Origin: Vibrio neptunius
GTDB lineage: Bacteria > Pseudomonadota > Gammaproteobacteria > Enterobacterales > Vibrionaceae
NCBI GenBank assembly: GCA_019339365.1
Contig: CP079859.1
Location: forward strand, 2,356,001 to 2,420,000
Direction: 5' to 3'
DNA length: 64,000 bases
This document shows, one piece after another, positions 1-9,578 of this stretch (its first letter is position 1; each line of letters starts with the position of its first letter). The notes beneath the pieces are model-generated. The model searched no databases. It saw nothing but the letters and a program-made list of their open reading frames with translations, and was not told where the DNA came from. Position numbers and translations under genes: made by a program.

Positions 1-323
1 AGGTTGAATCGAACCTTGCGATCAGTTATCTGATTGACCTACTGCTTAATGTTGCCGTTAATCGTGGCATCAACTTTATACCATGTTGGGACGAAGTCCA
101 CTCAAGCAACATGAGTAAGGTTTGCCGCAACGAAAAAGAATACGCAGAAACAGAAGCCCATTACGCTGAACAAGGCATTCAATTAATGGCGGTGCAAAAA
201 GGTGATTACATCATCGCAAAATGTGCCGAAGATTTTGTTTCTGAAGCGAAAACTATCCGCCAAGGCAAGGTATTGAAGTCTGTTTACTACCGACCTGCTG
301 ATCTGGCGCCGCTAACGGCATAA
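1..323 (+). CDS. C-terminal part of an unidentified protein, cut by the window edge
   Basis: An open frame runs from base 3 to the stop at 321-323 with no stop upstream, so at least 106 C-terminal residues of a longer protein are visible. The ATG at 111 lies inside this frame and is probably not the start. The visible part contains a hydrophobic stretch (SYLIDLLLNVAV), then a mixed alpha/beta segment with three cysteines and an Asp/Glu-rich portion. I do not recognise the family. A strong hairpin follows 17 bases after the stop. Confidence 0.6.
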   Translation, partial: VESNLAISYLIDLLLNVAVNRGINFIPCWDEVHSSNMSKVCRNEKEYAETEAHYAEQGIQLMAVQKGDYIIAKCAEDFVSEAKTIRQGKVLKSVYYRPADLAPLTA

Positions 324-339
324 GTCTCCAGAAAAAAAG

Positions 340-369
340 CCGCCACCTTCGGAAATCCTTAGGTGGCGG
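340..369. terminator. GC-rich hairpin after the partial gene
   Basis: CCGCCACCT at 340-348 pairs with AGGTGGCGG at 361-369 across a 12-base loop. A run of seven A at 332-338 gives a U-tract when read on the minus strand; there is no T-run on the plus side. It ends the plus-strand gene by position and could also stop minus-strand transcripts. Confidence 0.6.
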
Positions 370-560
370 AAGCTGCCATAGTCATAAAAATGGCTTATTG
401 TTGTCAAATGTCCGGTTTCCCTTCGAATTGACTAAGCCTAACAAGAACGAGAATGTATCGTTTTTATTAAAGCTAAACTTATGCCAAGTTTTTACAAAAC
501 ATAACTTGTTGATTTTTATAATAATGATATTTCCAGCAATTTATGTGGAGTTGAGACTTG

Positions 561-593
561 CTCAAACATAGTGCGTAACGCACTATATTTGAG
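561..593 (-). terminator. 15-bp hairpin downstream of btuD
   Basis: CTCAAACATAGTGCG (561-575) pairs with CGCACTATATTTGAG (579-593) with one mismatch and a 3-base loop. It begins 27 bases past the btuD stop on the minus strand. There is no clear U-tract, so it may be a 3'-end stabilising or Rho-associated hairpin rather than a classical terminator. Confidence 0.45.
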
Positions 594-619
594 AATTGGC
601 TAATGGGGCGATTGCCTGA

Positions 620-1375
620 TTAATCAAAGATTAATACCGGTTCTCCGTTAAAATCCGTTTTTTGAACTCGAGTTTTGAATACTTTAGAAAGCTCACTTGG
701 CTCGAATACCTGCTCTACAGAACCTACTTTCTGAATAACGCCTTTATCCAATAATAAAGCCTTATCGGCATGCTTAAGCGTTCGATTAAGGTCATGATTA
801 GACATCAACACAGTGATACCCATATCAGCAACTTTACGAATCAGTTTATAGAGTAACGCTTCCTGACCTATATCCAGTGGCGCCGCAGGCTCATCCAATA
901 TAAGAAGCTTCGCATAAGGATTTAGAGACGGCCAGATTTGCAGGCATATCGCACATAACCTCACTCGCTGCCACTCGCCTCCAGACAATTGGTGAATCGA
1001 ACGATGAAGCTTATCCTCCAGTTCAAGTACATCCACCAGCTCTTTGACGACTTGTTCCACCGCATCATCCAAGTTCAGCACAGAGCTTGGGAGTGACAGT
1101 GAAAGATATTGTGAAACCTCAAGGTTGAAAGCAGGACGATCACTCTGGCTCAAAAATCCGCGATAGCTTGCAAGGCTCTCAATGGAGCTACTTTTAACGT
1201 CTAAATCAAACATCGTAGCGTCACCCTCAAAGTCTAACAAGCCAGCAACCGCCGTCAGCAAGGTGCTTTTACCACTGCCATTTGGACCAACAACATGAAG
1301 CACTTCACCTTTGTCTACAGAAAACGAAAGCGGTAACAAACGTGAGCCAACCGATAAACTATTAACGTGAATCAT
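620..1375 (-). CDS. btuD: Vitamin B12 import ATP-binding protein BtuD
   Basis: ABC-transporter ATPase of 251 residues that powers uptake of cobalamin across the inner membrane with the permease BtuC and the periplasmic BtuF. Walker A GPNGSGKS lies at about residues 30-37, the ABC signature LSGGEWQR at about 130, Walker B LLILDEP at about 158, and the H-loop SNHDLN near 190. Length matches the BtuD family (about 250). The start overlaps the end of btuC by 14 bases, so the two are translationally coupled in a btuCD operon. The identification as BtuD rather than another siderophore/haem ATPase rests on the adjacent BtuC-like permease and overall similarity as I recall it. Confidence 0.88.
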   Translation of the reverse strand: MIHVNSLSVGSRLLPLSFSVDKGEVLHVVGPNGSGKSTLLTAVAGLLDFEGDATMFDLDVKSSSIESLASYRGFLSQSDRPAFNLEVSQYLSLSLPSSVLNLDDAVEQVVKELVDVLELEDKLHRSIHQLSGGEWQRVRLCAICLQIWPSLNPYAKLLILDEPAAPLDIGQEALLYKLIRKVADMGITVLMSNHDLNRTLKHADKALLLDKGVIQKVGSVEQVFEPSELSKVFKTRVQKTDFNGEPVLIFD

Positions 1376-2356
1376 GATGTTTCACCAGCATCCAGATAAA
1401 GACAGGAGCTCCGATGGTTGTCGTGACTACTCCAAGGGGTAGCTCAGCAGATTCTAGGGCGACTCGAGCAATGATATCGGCAAACACCAACAGCATCGCA
1501 CCAGACAGTGCGGAGATAGGCAGCAAATATCGATTCTCACTACCCAATGCAAGCCTGAGAAGATGAGGAACGATCAAACCAATAAATCCAATCACACCAC
1601 CAAGTGCAACTGCGCCGCCAACCAGAATCGAAACGGCTAAGATTAACTTCCAGCGCACAGCTTCCACGTCAACACCAAGCTGCTTAGCATGTAACTCACC
1701 CATCATCAGCTTGTCTAGTGTCTTACCTTTCATGCATAGCCAAACAAATACAGGGACAAGAGTCAGCGTCAATACGTGGTGATACCAACTTGCCCCCCAA
1801 TGCTACCCATTAGCCAATACATTAACTGTCTTAAGCTAAGATCGTCACTGAAATAGAATGCCCAGGTGACAATAGCGCCTGTCAAAATGCCTAACGCCAC
1901 CCCAACCAACAAGAGTCGAGTAGTACTTAAACGCATGACTTTCGCCATTGAAACAAGCAACAGTGTAAACACCAATGCGCCAATGACAGCGGCGATCATA
2001 AACCCGATGGGTGTTGCAAGCGCAGGAAGGAAAAACAATACAATGACCATCATGACACTGGCGCCACCAGAAATGCCAAGTACACCGGGTTCTGCCAGAA
2101 CATTACCAAGTAAAACTTGCAGCACAGCACCAGAAACCGCCAACGAGGCGCCTATGGCAATCGCGGCAAGCAGTCTTGGTAAACGAAGTTGAGTGATCAA
2201 TTGCTGTTGAAGATTTGTCAGCTCAGAAAAAGGAGAAATGAAGACTTCGCCAACCATCAGATGCGTCGTGGAGAACAGAACTAGCGCAGATAGGATCACA
2301 ATAAAGTAGCGCTTCCAGCGTTGATGCCTACGGCTTAGTAATTGACTCAGTTCCAT
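1362..2356 (-). pseudogene. btuC: Vitamin B12 import permease BtuC, split by a one-base frameshift
   Basis: FecCD/BtuC-type inner-membrane permease. As read it is two frames: residues 1-195 (start 2356) ending in ...[12 protein letters not shown], and a second frame from 1772 beginning [11 protein letters not shown]. The join is a run of six G (minus strand; C at 1793-1798). With seven G the reading becomes [17 protein letters not shown] and gives one 331-residue protein, the normal BtuC length. Multiple hydrophobic helices and the cytoplasmic-loop sequence ...[15 protein letters not shown] fit the family. The gene lies upstream of and overlaps btuD. A sequencing error is the simplest explanation; if real, B12 uptake would be impaired. 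Confidence 0.85.
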
Positions 2357-2404
2357 GCAGCTTAGATTGGCCTTAAACGGCTAAAGTTATCGGTATAATA
2401 AAAT

Positions 2405-2432
2405 AATGGCTTAACGATACCGTTAAGCCATT
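2405..2432 (-). terminator. Terminator of astE
   Basis: AATGGCTTAACG (2405-2416) and CGTTAAGCCATT (2421-2432) form a perfect 12-bp stem with a 4-base loop. Read on the minus strand it is followed by ATTTTATTATA. It lies 41 bases past the astE stop and before the btuC start. Confidence 0.75.
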
Positions 2433-2473
2433 AAAATAGAAAGCGTCTGTGCTGAGTTTAGACCGTAAACGCC

Positions 2474-3502
2474 TTAATCGTAGACAAGTTGGCCTTCTTC
2501 ATAACGCGTTTTCACTGGGCACACCATGAGGGCTGCACGCTGACCAATTGCGACATGACGATTAGGGAATACAACCGCTTCTCCCTCATTTTTCGCCATC
2601 AGCGGTTTGTCACCATCGTGACCAAACACTTCGCCGTGCTTAAATGAGGTAAAGTTTTCAACGTCATCATCAAACATGAAATCAAAGTCATCATGCAGAC
2701 GCACAATAGTTCGGCTGACACGATACATCACAGGAGCACGTGGCAAGTGCTCCGCCTCGCTGGAAGCGATCAAATCCCGCATCGCCAAATCAAAGGCAAC
2801 CAGCTTATCTAGGTCATTTTCACCGATGCGGGCAACTCGCCCTAGCTCAACTGTCAATGCCTGCGCAGCGAAGTTTTCGGCACTGAACCAACTGAACGTG
2901 CTCGATGGTGCGTTAGAAAACATCACCGCATCAATATGTCCGCTTGCGACAAACTCCATCAACGCCTTACTGCGCACTGGGTGGCGTGTTTTCGGGCTCA
3001 CGACAAAGGTGTAGTGTTTGGACAAACGGATCGCACAATGCAGATCGAGGTGCCAGCGTTGATCAGACGGTGTGTTCTGATAGAAATCAGCAACAATACG
3101 TTTCAGATTCTGCGCTATCGCCAGCTCTTTCGTCGGCTCATATTCTTTATCATCAAACAAACGGTTAAGGTTCATTTCAAGAAAACGGGTATGAGCATTG
3201 GTTGACTCAGGGTGAGCAATGATGAACAACAAACGTTCTGTTACCGGTTGGAAACCAGATTGGATATCAGAAATGATTTTATCCACCAGTTCCATAGGTG
3301 CGGTTTCATTGCCATGCACACCACAAGAAAGAATGATGTGTTTGCTGTTCTCATCCAGCGTTGATGGGATGACTTCCAGAACTCCACGTTGATGCAGCTT
3401 GAACACAGTGCCATTGGCAACGGTGATTTCCCCTACTGGCATCTCTTGTTCTAAGTTCAGGCTGTCAAAAAGAAAAGATTGGCGAAAGAGGTTTTTCGTC
3501 AT
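2474..3502 (-). CDS. astE: Succinylglutamate desuccinylase AstE
   Basis: Zinc-dependent M14-type enzyme that hydrolyses N-succinyl-L-glutamate to succinate and glutamate, the last step of the arginine succinyltransferase (AST) pathway. Length is 342 residues, as usual for AstE. The first zinc ligands are in GVHGNETAP (H63, E66), the third is in DLHCAIR (near 155), and the catalytic glutamate is in TVELGRVA (near 218). The start ATG at 3502 is preceded by AGGAG. The other ast genes are not next to it, which is common in vibrios. It is a single-gene unit with a terminator at 2405-2432. Confidence 0.92.
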   Translation of the reverse strand: MTKNLFRQSFLFDSLNLEQEMPVGEITVANGTVFKLHQRGVLEVIPSTLDENSKHIILSCGVHGNETAPMELVDKIISDIQSGFQPVTERLLFIIAHPESTNAHTRFLEMNLNRLFDDKEYEPTKELAIAQNLKRIVADFYQNTPSDQRWHLDLHCAIRLSKHYTFVVSPKTRHPVRSKALMEFVASGHIDAVMFSNAPSSTFSWFSAENFAAQALTVELGRVARIGENDLDKLVAFDLAMRDLIASSEAEHLPRAPVMYRVSRTIVRLHDDFDFMFDDDVENFTSFKHGEVFGHDGDKPLMAKNEGEAVVFPNRHVAIGQRAALMVCPVKTRYEEGQLVYD

Positions 3503-3671
3503 GCGCTACTCCTTTATTGCACAGCGGGTATGTTAGTGAATTGTTCAGGCAATTTATGTAGCCACGATCTCACTTATCGAGAGAAAACCGGCACTTCATT
3601 GTAAAAAACTCAATTGCCACGCCCGATACCATTTTTCGTTCGGGATAGAATGCTTTAGCTGTACATAAAAC

Positions 3672-3696
3672 AGCCGGGCAGACTCCCTGCCCGGCT
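3672..3696 (-). terminator. Terminator of pepF
   Basis: AGCCGGGCAG (3672-3681) pairs with CTGCCCGGCT (3687-3696) with a 5-base loop. On the minus strand it is followed by GTTTTATG. It sits 32 bases after the end of pepF. Confidence 0.75.
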
Positions 3697-3727
3697 TGTT
3701 GACTATCATATCATATTTGTGGTGAAT

Positions 3728-5518
3728 TTATTCGGAATCCAATAGAGATTCAAACATATCAATCTTGTGTTTTACCATGTCGACACTTTGTTGCCAAAAC
3801 ACCTCGTTGCTCAATGTCATACCCAAATGTTTATCGACCACATCTTCAGCCATCATCGAGCCAGTATCGCGCAGGAGGTTGATGTAATCTGAGTAGAAAC
3901 GTTCACCTTTTGCTTCCCTTTGCGCATACACACCTTTGCTAAACAGATAGCCAAACAAATACGGATAGTTGTAGAAACTGACTTCCGAGATAGAGAAATG
4001 CAGTTTACTCGCCCAGAAATAAGGATCCGCTTCCGTCATTGATTCGCCGTACCACTCTTTCCAAGTTTGGCTCATTAAGTCACACAGCTGCTCAGCGCTG
4101 AGCTCGCCTGCCATTCGCTTCTCATAGAACGCTTTTTCAAATTCGAAACGCACCGGGATGTTAATCATCAACGCGTAGCAACTCGAAAGTTCTTCCCAAA
4201 GCATCTCGAGTTTATCTTCGCGACTCTCCACTTGCTCAAAGAGATAGTCACGCACAATATTCTCTGCGAAGATCGATGCTGTCTCTGCTAGCGTCATGGG
4301 ATAACGTGTTTGACACAGCGGCATATCTCGCATCACCCAGTTATGGAAAGCGTGGCCGAGTTCATGAGCAAGTGTCAGCAGATCCGAACGACTCCCACCC
4401 CAGGTCATAAACACCAATGGAGAGCGCGTTGCCGCAAATTTAGTACAATAAGCCCCAAGTCTTCTGCTGGCAGAAGGCGCGGCATCAATCCAGCCATTTT
4501 CCACCATCATGGCAACAAATTCCGCCATCTCCTCATCCACTTGGGCAAAGGCTTTAGTAATGATGTCAATGCCTTCATCAAAACTGTAGACCTTCGGCTC
4601 GCTGTCTGTCAGGCTCGGCATTCCTGCTAAGTGGTTCCAAGGTTTCATTTCATCCAAGCCGTGAACCCGAGCCATAAGTAGACCGGCTTTCTGGCCTATG
4701 TGACGATTATCTTTAGCGACTTGCATCATAGCCGTGAGTGTCTCTGGTTGAATGCGGCTGTCATGAAGACTGTTATCTAGGAAATGAACGTCTTTTGCGT
4801 AAGCGCGTTTTTGGTTTTCTGTGTGACGCCACCCCGCTAACGCGTTTAATATTCCGGCAAAGCTTTGCTGATGAGTTCTCATCGCTGTTTGAATACCACG
4901 CCACGCCGATTCCTGATTGTCGAAATCAGTGCCATACAAAATACTGGCAGCCTGAGAAAAACCAATACGGTTCTCTTCCCCTTCTGCCAGCTCGACCTCA
5001 AGTGAGCCTGTGATATTGTCGTACATTCGCCCCCAAGCATCACGGCCATCCACCTGCATGGCTGACAATAACTGCTCTTCAGCGACACTGAGCTTCGTCT
5101 CTGCCAGCTTTCGCGTGCATTCGATCTGGAACGCCTGGCCAGACACATCGCCATGCTCATGGTTTAAAACTTCAGAGATAAATGCTTGGGGCGCGTTAGT
5201 TAGAGTGTCTTCATAAGGAGTAAATGCTTGCGACAACTCTGAGCTCAATTTCGCAACTCGGCCAATCATGGCTTTCGCCTCACTGTCCATCGCATCGACA
5301 GACGCGTGACAAGTGGCAAAGGTGTTGATCGTCGCAAGCAGCTTGCCCGCCGCTTCGCTGGTCAATATTGCGTTTTGCATCACCGCAACCGAACTGCGTT
5401 TTTCTACGTTCAGTCCTAAAATTTGAATGCATTGTTGAACCAAAGCGACATCTTGCTCGATTTTACTATCATCTAATCCATGGTAAGCAATTGACAAATT
5501 CCAACTGGGTGTCGTCAT
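3728..5518 (-). CDS. pepF: M3-family oligoendopeptidase F (PepF-like)
   Basis: Zinc metallopeptidase of 596 residues that cleaves short peptides in the cytoplasm. The catalytic HEXXH is in LAHELGHAFHNW at about residue 385, and the downstream glutamate ligand is in MTLAETASIFAEN about 25 residues later. The N-terminal all-helical half and the length are typical of the PepF branch of M3. There is no signal peptide. The ATG at 5518 is preceded by AAAGGATTAAAAC, an acceptable ribosome site. It is followed by its own terminator and stands alone. Confidence 0.85.
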   Translation of the reverse strand: MTTPSWNLSIAYHGLDDSKIEQDVALVQQCIQILGLNVEKRSSVAVMQNAILTSEAAGKLLATINTFATCHASVDAMDSEAKAMIGRVAKLSSELSQAFTPYEDTLTNAPQAFISEVLNHEHGDVSGQAFQIECTRKLAETKLSVAEEQLLSAMQVDGRDAWGRMYDNITGSLEVELAEGEENRIGFSQAASILYGTDFDNQESAWRGIQTAMRTHQQSFAGILNALAGWRHTENQKRAYAKDVHFLDNSLHDSRIQPETLTAMMQVAKDNRHIGQKAGLLMARVHGLDEMKPWNHLAGMPSLTDSEPKVYSFDEGIDIITKAFAQVDEEMAEFVAMMVENGWIDAAPSASRRLGAYCTKFAATRSPLVFMTWGGSRSDLLTLAHELGHAFHNWVMRDMPLCQTRYPMTLAETASIFAENIVRDYLFEQVESREDKLEMLWEELSSCYALMINIPVRFEFEKAFYEKRMAGELSAEQLCDLMSQTWKEWYGESMTEADPYFWASKLHFSISEVSFYNYPYLFGYLFSKGVYAQREAKGERFYSDYINLLRDTGSMMAEDVVDKHLGMTLSNEVFWQQSVDMVKHKIDMFESLLDSE

Positions 5519-5774
5519 GTTTTAATCCTTTATTTTAAGCGGCGTGCCAATAGAGCACACTCGCAGATACAGACTGTCCGCTCTACTTGCCTATCTGTAA
5601 ACTACGTACAGCGCAGGGAACGATGACACTTGTGACGGCGTCACCTTTACATTATTCTGAATCAGTACGAAATGATGGGTGGGTGATTCAAGCAGTCCAA
5701 GCTCACTATGTGGTTTCGTTTTTATTGATTCGGTGCCAAATAATATCCGAATAAGATTGATCTAGCATACGACT

Positions 5775-6386
5775 TTATTTAGGTCTGGCGACGGTAAAGG
5801 TTTGGTCTAGGTTGGCGTATTGACTGCCACCTAAACGAGAAAGAGGGTTCACTTTTAGTGCATCAATAACTAAACGTTCTTGGTTATCTCCGATCACTTC
5901 CGGCGCAATGTATATGTCTTCAATTTGAGCAAAGACTAGGCTTTGAGGTGTTTCGCCAATTTCTTTAACTTCAAACAGCTTGCACCCAAAAGCAATTGGG
6001 CAATCTTTGATTCGGGGTAATTCGAACCCTTCAAAATCGACCAGCTCTAGTCCCGCTAAACCAACTTCAGATTCACCGTGTGGCAAGCTTGCTGAGGTCT
6101 GAGTCACTTGCTCAGCCAGATCAGCATTCGCGATATGAACCACCATTCTGCCTGTTTCAAGTACATTGCGGGTTGTATCTTTTATTTCTCCAGTTGGCTT
6201 CTTACCTACAGAGAACATCAACAAAGGCGGACTGCTAGAGATAGGAGTGAAGTAGGAAAATGGAGCTAGGTTGTAATCAGCTTGACCAGATTCCGTCAAA
6301 ACCCAGGCGATTGGCCTAGGAATCACAGCCTGCGTCATTAGGTGGTACATCTGAGTAGGAGCGAGCGTGCTAGCGTCGATATTCAT
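5775..6386 (-). CDS. Flavin reductase-like FMN-binding protein
   Basis: 203-residue protein of the flavin reductase-like (DIM6/NTAB) split-barrel family. The N-terminal segment IPRPIAWVLTESG followed by NLAPFSYFTPISSSPPLLMFSV is the family's FMN-binding hallmark. KDTTRNVLETGRMVVHIAN corresponds to the conserved 'T..N' region. Members bind FMN; the substrate here cannot be told. It is transcribed alone on the minus strand, with about 300 bases of gene-free, AT-rich sequence upstream. Confidence 0.78.
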   Translation of the reverse strand: MNIDASTLAPTQMYHLMTQAVIPRPIAWVLTESGQADYNLAPFSYFTPISSSPPLLMFSVGKKPTGEIKDTTRNVLETGRMVVHIANADLAEQVTQTSASLPHGESEVGLAGLELVDFEGFELPRIKDCPIAFGCKLFEVKEIGETPQSLVFAQIEDIYIAPEVIGDNQERLVIDALKVNPLSRLGGSQYANLDQTFTVARPK

Positions 6387-6682
6387 CTTGTTGATCCTTT
6401 TGGTATCGCGAGTCCCCTGTGAGTCTCAGAGTGTAACGTGAAATCAGTCAGTTAACACCCTTAACTATCAACGGAAAAACACTAGTCTCTTGTCATTTTT
6501 GCAATCAAATTGATACCAAAAATGAAACTTTTTTCATTTATCACCTATCTTATTAAGTGGGTACAACCTAATCGAAAGCTAACTTATTGAATTACCACAA
6601 CCTGAATTTTAGACGGCACAAAGACTGCATGGTTTCAGCCGTGATGATGTTTACCCAACTTTGATAGTGCAAGGAGGTTTGT

Positions 6683-6769
6683 ATGTTTGCCAATCAAAAG
6701 TCAAAGAAACAGAAGCAACACAAGTCGAATCCAAAGACTCAAAAACGAGTCCCTCTCTCTCTTACTTGA
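6683..6769 (+). CDS. Small basic peptide, 28 residues
   Basis: The frame ATG (6683) to TGA (6767-6769) has a perfect AAGGAGG at 6671-6677, spaced correctly. The product is very basic and hydrophilic (MFANQKSKKQKQHKSNPK at the start, with many Lys, Gln and Asn). No family is recognised. The strong ribosome site and a clean AT-rich upstream region support translation, but conservation cannot be tested here. It could also be a leader peptide for the gene at 6910. Confidence 0.4.
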   Translation: MFANQKSKKQKQHKSNPKTQKRVPLSLT

Positions 6770-6909
6770 CAACTCCACCATCAGATTTGGCCTCAATTAA
6801 TGGGGCCAAACGTAATCCAATTTTACTCGCAACCTAAAAGGTTGATCACAGACTTTCTGCATTGGTTGTTAGATGCTCTATTCGTCAAGAATTACGAAAG
6901 GGATCCAAT

Positions 6910-7596
6910 TTGTCTGAGTCTAGAGAGCTGATCGTTATGGTCGCCGGAGCAACAGGGTTAATAGGCACTGAGCTCATCAAACAGATGTTAGAAGAAGACC
7001 CTATCAGGCATATCTATGTACTGAGCCGACGCAAGCTGCCTTTTTTCCATCCTAAATTAGAGGTCATTCAAAATAAACAGCTTCAAGTACAGGAATGGGA
7101 TGACAACAAACTGACACCCAAGTATGGATTTATCTGCCTAGGCACAACCATCAAGCAAGCCGGTTCTAAGCAAGAGCTAGAGCGAATTGATTATGAACTG
7201 GTGTGTGATGTCGCCCAGACGATGAAAGTACTTGGTGTTACCCATCTAGCGGTTGTGTCGAGCTACGGTGCCTCCGTACGTTCTCTTTCCCACTATCTTC
7301 GCTGTAAAGGGAAGATGGAAATGGCGATTGAACGTCTCGGTTTTGAACATATCACCATAGTTAGGCCAGGTCCCTTAGTGGGCTTAAGAGACAAACCGCG
7401 TACCGACGAGGCTGTGGTACAAGTAGTGCTTAAATCTTTGCGTCCACTCATGTTTGGAAAACTCGCAAAACTGATACCGATTCAAGCAAATGAAGTCGCG
7501 AAAGCAATGCAATATGGACTCATGGCGAATACTAAACAAAGACTTCAAACATTGGATAGCATTCAAATGCGAAGCTTGATTAACAAATATAAATAA
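6910..7596 (+). CDS. NAD(P)-binding Rossmann-fold protein (NmrA/HIM1-like)
   Basis: About 228 residues. The N-terminal VMVAGATGLIGTELIKQML is a glycine-rich dinucleotide-binding motif (GxxGxxG), and AVVSSYGASVRSLSHYLRCKGKME contains the S...Y...K pattern of extended SDRs (YLRCKGKME). It is probably an atypical SDR of the 'oxidoreductase/nucleoside-diphosphate-sugar epimerase' group; its substrate is unknown. Start choice: TTG at 6910 has AAAGGGA just upstream, and the ATG at 6937 is the conservative alternative. The frame opens earlier at 6862 without a ribosome site. Confidence 0.75.
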   Translation: MSESRELIVMVAGATGLIGTELIKQMLEEDPIRHIYVLSRRKLPFFHPKLEVIQNKQLQVQEWDDNKLTPKYGFICLGTTIKQAGSKQELERIDYELVCDVAQTMKVLGVTHLAVVSSYGASVRSLSHYLRCKGKMEMAIERLGFEHITIVRPGPLVGLRDKPRTDEAVVQVVLKSLRPLMFGKLAKLIPIQANEVAKAMQYGLMANTKQRLQTLDSIQMRSLINKYK

Positions 7597-7787
7597 TGCG
7601 TCTATTTTCTCCGCTACTTGAGCAAATTCAACACAGCTCACATCTTTTAATAACTAAAACGAATACTAAATATCTTTTTTTCATTTCTATCCTACATTTC
7701 AAATCATTATCGTTTGTTACAGAATTTAATCCTGTAATCAATTTTATCAATAAATAACTTACAAACTCTCAACAAGGACTATTAATT

Positions 7788-9161
7788 ATGTCAGTAGCGG
7801 CTATCGCTTCATTGGTGGTATTTGTCGGCATTATGTTCTTCCTCTATGGCCAGCAGCAAAAAGAGAAGACTCTATCACGACTTGTACTACTCGGTTTGGT
7901 ACTAGGTAGCTCATTTGGCCTGGTGCTTCAGCTTGTATTTGGAGAAGGCAACCCTGTCATCGCGCAAACCCTAGAATGGGTTAACGTGGTTGGACGTGGC
8001 TATGTTGGCCTACTTAAAATGGTCATCATGCCTCTAGTCCTAGTGTCCATGATTGCAGCGGTTGTGAAATTAGAGAAAGGTGGTTCACTGGGCAAGATCT
8101 CAGGTCTGACGATTTCAGTGCTACTTGCGACGACCGCAATCTCAGCCATTGTTGGTATTGTCATCACCCAAGCATTTGGTCTATCTGCGGAAGGACTCAC
8201 AGAGGGCGCACGTGAAACTGCTCGTATCGCCGTGCTTGAAAATCGCGTAGATACTGTTGCCGATCTCACTATTCCACAAATGCTGGTCAGCTTTATCCCT
8301 ACTAACCCATTCGCTGATCTCACAGGTTCTCGCTCTACTTCGATTATTGCTGTGGTGATCTTTGGTGTTTTGACCGGTATTGCTGCACGTAAGGTGATGG
8401 CTGAAAAAGAACAGTTAGAAGCACCAATTCGTACTTTTGTTGAAGCAACTCAATCTGTTGTGATGCGCTTGGTGAAGATGATTATGGCCCTCACACCCTA
8501 TGGTATCGCAGCGTTGATGGCGAAAGTTGTCGCGACATCCAGTGCAGGCGACATCCTAAATCTATTAGGCTTTATCGTTGCCTCTTACGTTGCAATCGCT
8601 CTAATGTTTGTGGTTCACGGTATTTTGGTGTCCTTCGTTGGGGTTAGCCCGAAAGAGTACTTCCAGAAAATTTGGCCAGTACTGACATTCGCATTTACCT
8701 CACGCAGCTCAGCAGCCACCATTCCACTCAATGTGGAAGCGCAAATCAACAAACTGCGCGTGCCTCCAGCGATTGCAAACCTTTCAGCTTCGTTTGGTGC
8801 AACTATTGGACAAAATGGTTGTGCAGGCATCTACCCTGCAATGTTGGCCGTGATGGTGGCTCCAACCGTTGGCGTAGATCCAACAGATATCAACTTCATC
8901 CTGTCTCTAGTGGCGATTATTGTGGTCAGTTCATTCGGTATCGCAGGCGTGGGTGGCGGTGCGACGTTTGCAGCACTGATCGTGCTTCCAGCAATGGGAT
9001 TACCAGTAACCATCGCTGCGTTGCTTATCTCAATCGAACCTCTGATCGATATGGCGAGAACTGCACTCAACGTCTCCGGCGCTATGACGGCTGGCACCAT
9101 AACCAGTCGTATCCTTGGCGATAAAGTCTCAGACGAAGAGCTTGAGGCTCAACAAGTCTAA
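7788..9161 (+). CDS. tcyP: L-cystine / dicarboxylate-type sodium symporter TcyP
   Basis: 457-residue inner-membrane carrier of the dicarboxylate/amino acid:cation symporter family (SDF). It is most like the TcyP/YdjN cystine transporters because of the extra N-terminal helix and the segment GRGYVGLLKMVIMPLVLVSMIAAVVKLE. The hairpin-tip serine-rich motif TFAFTSRSSAATIPLN (about residue 303) and the substrate-binding helix ASFGATIGQNGCAGIYPAM are clear. The ATG at 7788 follows AACAAGGACTATTA. The gene ends in a strong terminator. Confidence 0.85.
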   Translation: MSVAAIASLVVFVGIMFFLYGQQQKEKTLSRLVLLGLVLGSSFGLVLQLVFGEGNPVIAQTLEWVNVVGRGYVGLLKMVIMPLVLVSMIAAVVKLEKGGSLGKISGLTISVLLATTAISAIVGIVITQAFGLSAEGLTEGARETARIAVLENRVDTVADLTIPQMLVSFIPTNPFADLTGSRSTSIIAVVIFGVLTGIAARKVMAEKEQLEAPIRTFVEATQSVVMRLVKMIMALTPYGIAALMAKVVATSSAGDILNLLGFIVASYVAIALMFVVHGILVSFVGVSPKEYFQKIWPVLTFAFTSRSSAATIPLNVEAQINKLRVPPAIANLSASFGATIGQNGCAGIYPAMLAVMVAPTVGVDPTDINFILSLVAIIVVSSFGIAGVGGGATFAALIVLPAMGLPVTIAALLISIEPLIDMARTALNVSGAMTAGTITSRILGDKVSDEELEAQQV

Positions 9162-9169
9162 AATGACCA

Positions 9170-9199
9170 AGCCCCGAGTGAACAACTCGGGGCTTTTTC
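9170..9199 (+). terminator. Terminator of tcyP
   Basis: AGCCCCGAGT (9170-9179) and ACTCGGGGCT (9185-9194) form a perfect 10-bp stem with a 5-base loop followed by TTTTTCT. Confidence 0.92.
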
Positions 9200-9578
9200 T
9201 ATCCGCTCAATTTTCTCACAATCAAGCGCATCACCCTAAATTTGTCTTCTTTGATTATTAAACCACTACATCATCAGTGACTAAAAATTAATATAAACGC
9301 ATCAAACTATACATGCCGACAATATATAAAAACGAGCTTGCGTGTTATCACTTTTTAACCGAGCGCGTTATCTTAGAAAAAATAGCGACAATCCCATTAA
9401 TAACAATAATTTATAAAGCCTTCTAGCTGCTAAGCGAGACTGGGCTGTCGGAAAACAAGCCTTTTCATACTCAAACCGAGTCTAACCCCAATAAACTGCA
9501 TCAATGAACAGCACAAAGGCTAGAGCGAGCACCCCACTCCAAAACTCAGTGATTCTTTGCCTGCTCGTTGATAGCCAA
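9200..9578. other. Gene-free stretch after tcyP
   Basis: About 380 AT-rich bases with no convincing frame on either strand, no clear hairpin and no repeat that I can see. It marks the left side of the accessory block that separates tcyP from sbcB. Confidence 0.5.

Noticed and set aside
1362..2356. Two separate permease genes instead of one btuC
   Set aside because: The halves join to exactly the BtuC length with one added G, and neither half alone would be a complete permease.
2357..2473. Cobalamin riboswitch before btuC
   Set aside because: The gap is only 117 bases and is filled largely by the astE terminator; no B12-box-like sequence was seen.
4300..5220. Several plus-strand frames of 60-106 residues opposite pepF
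   Set aside because: They have no ribosome sites and are the antisense of a well-conserved peptidase.
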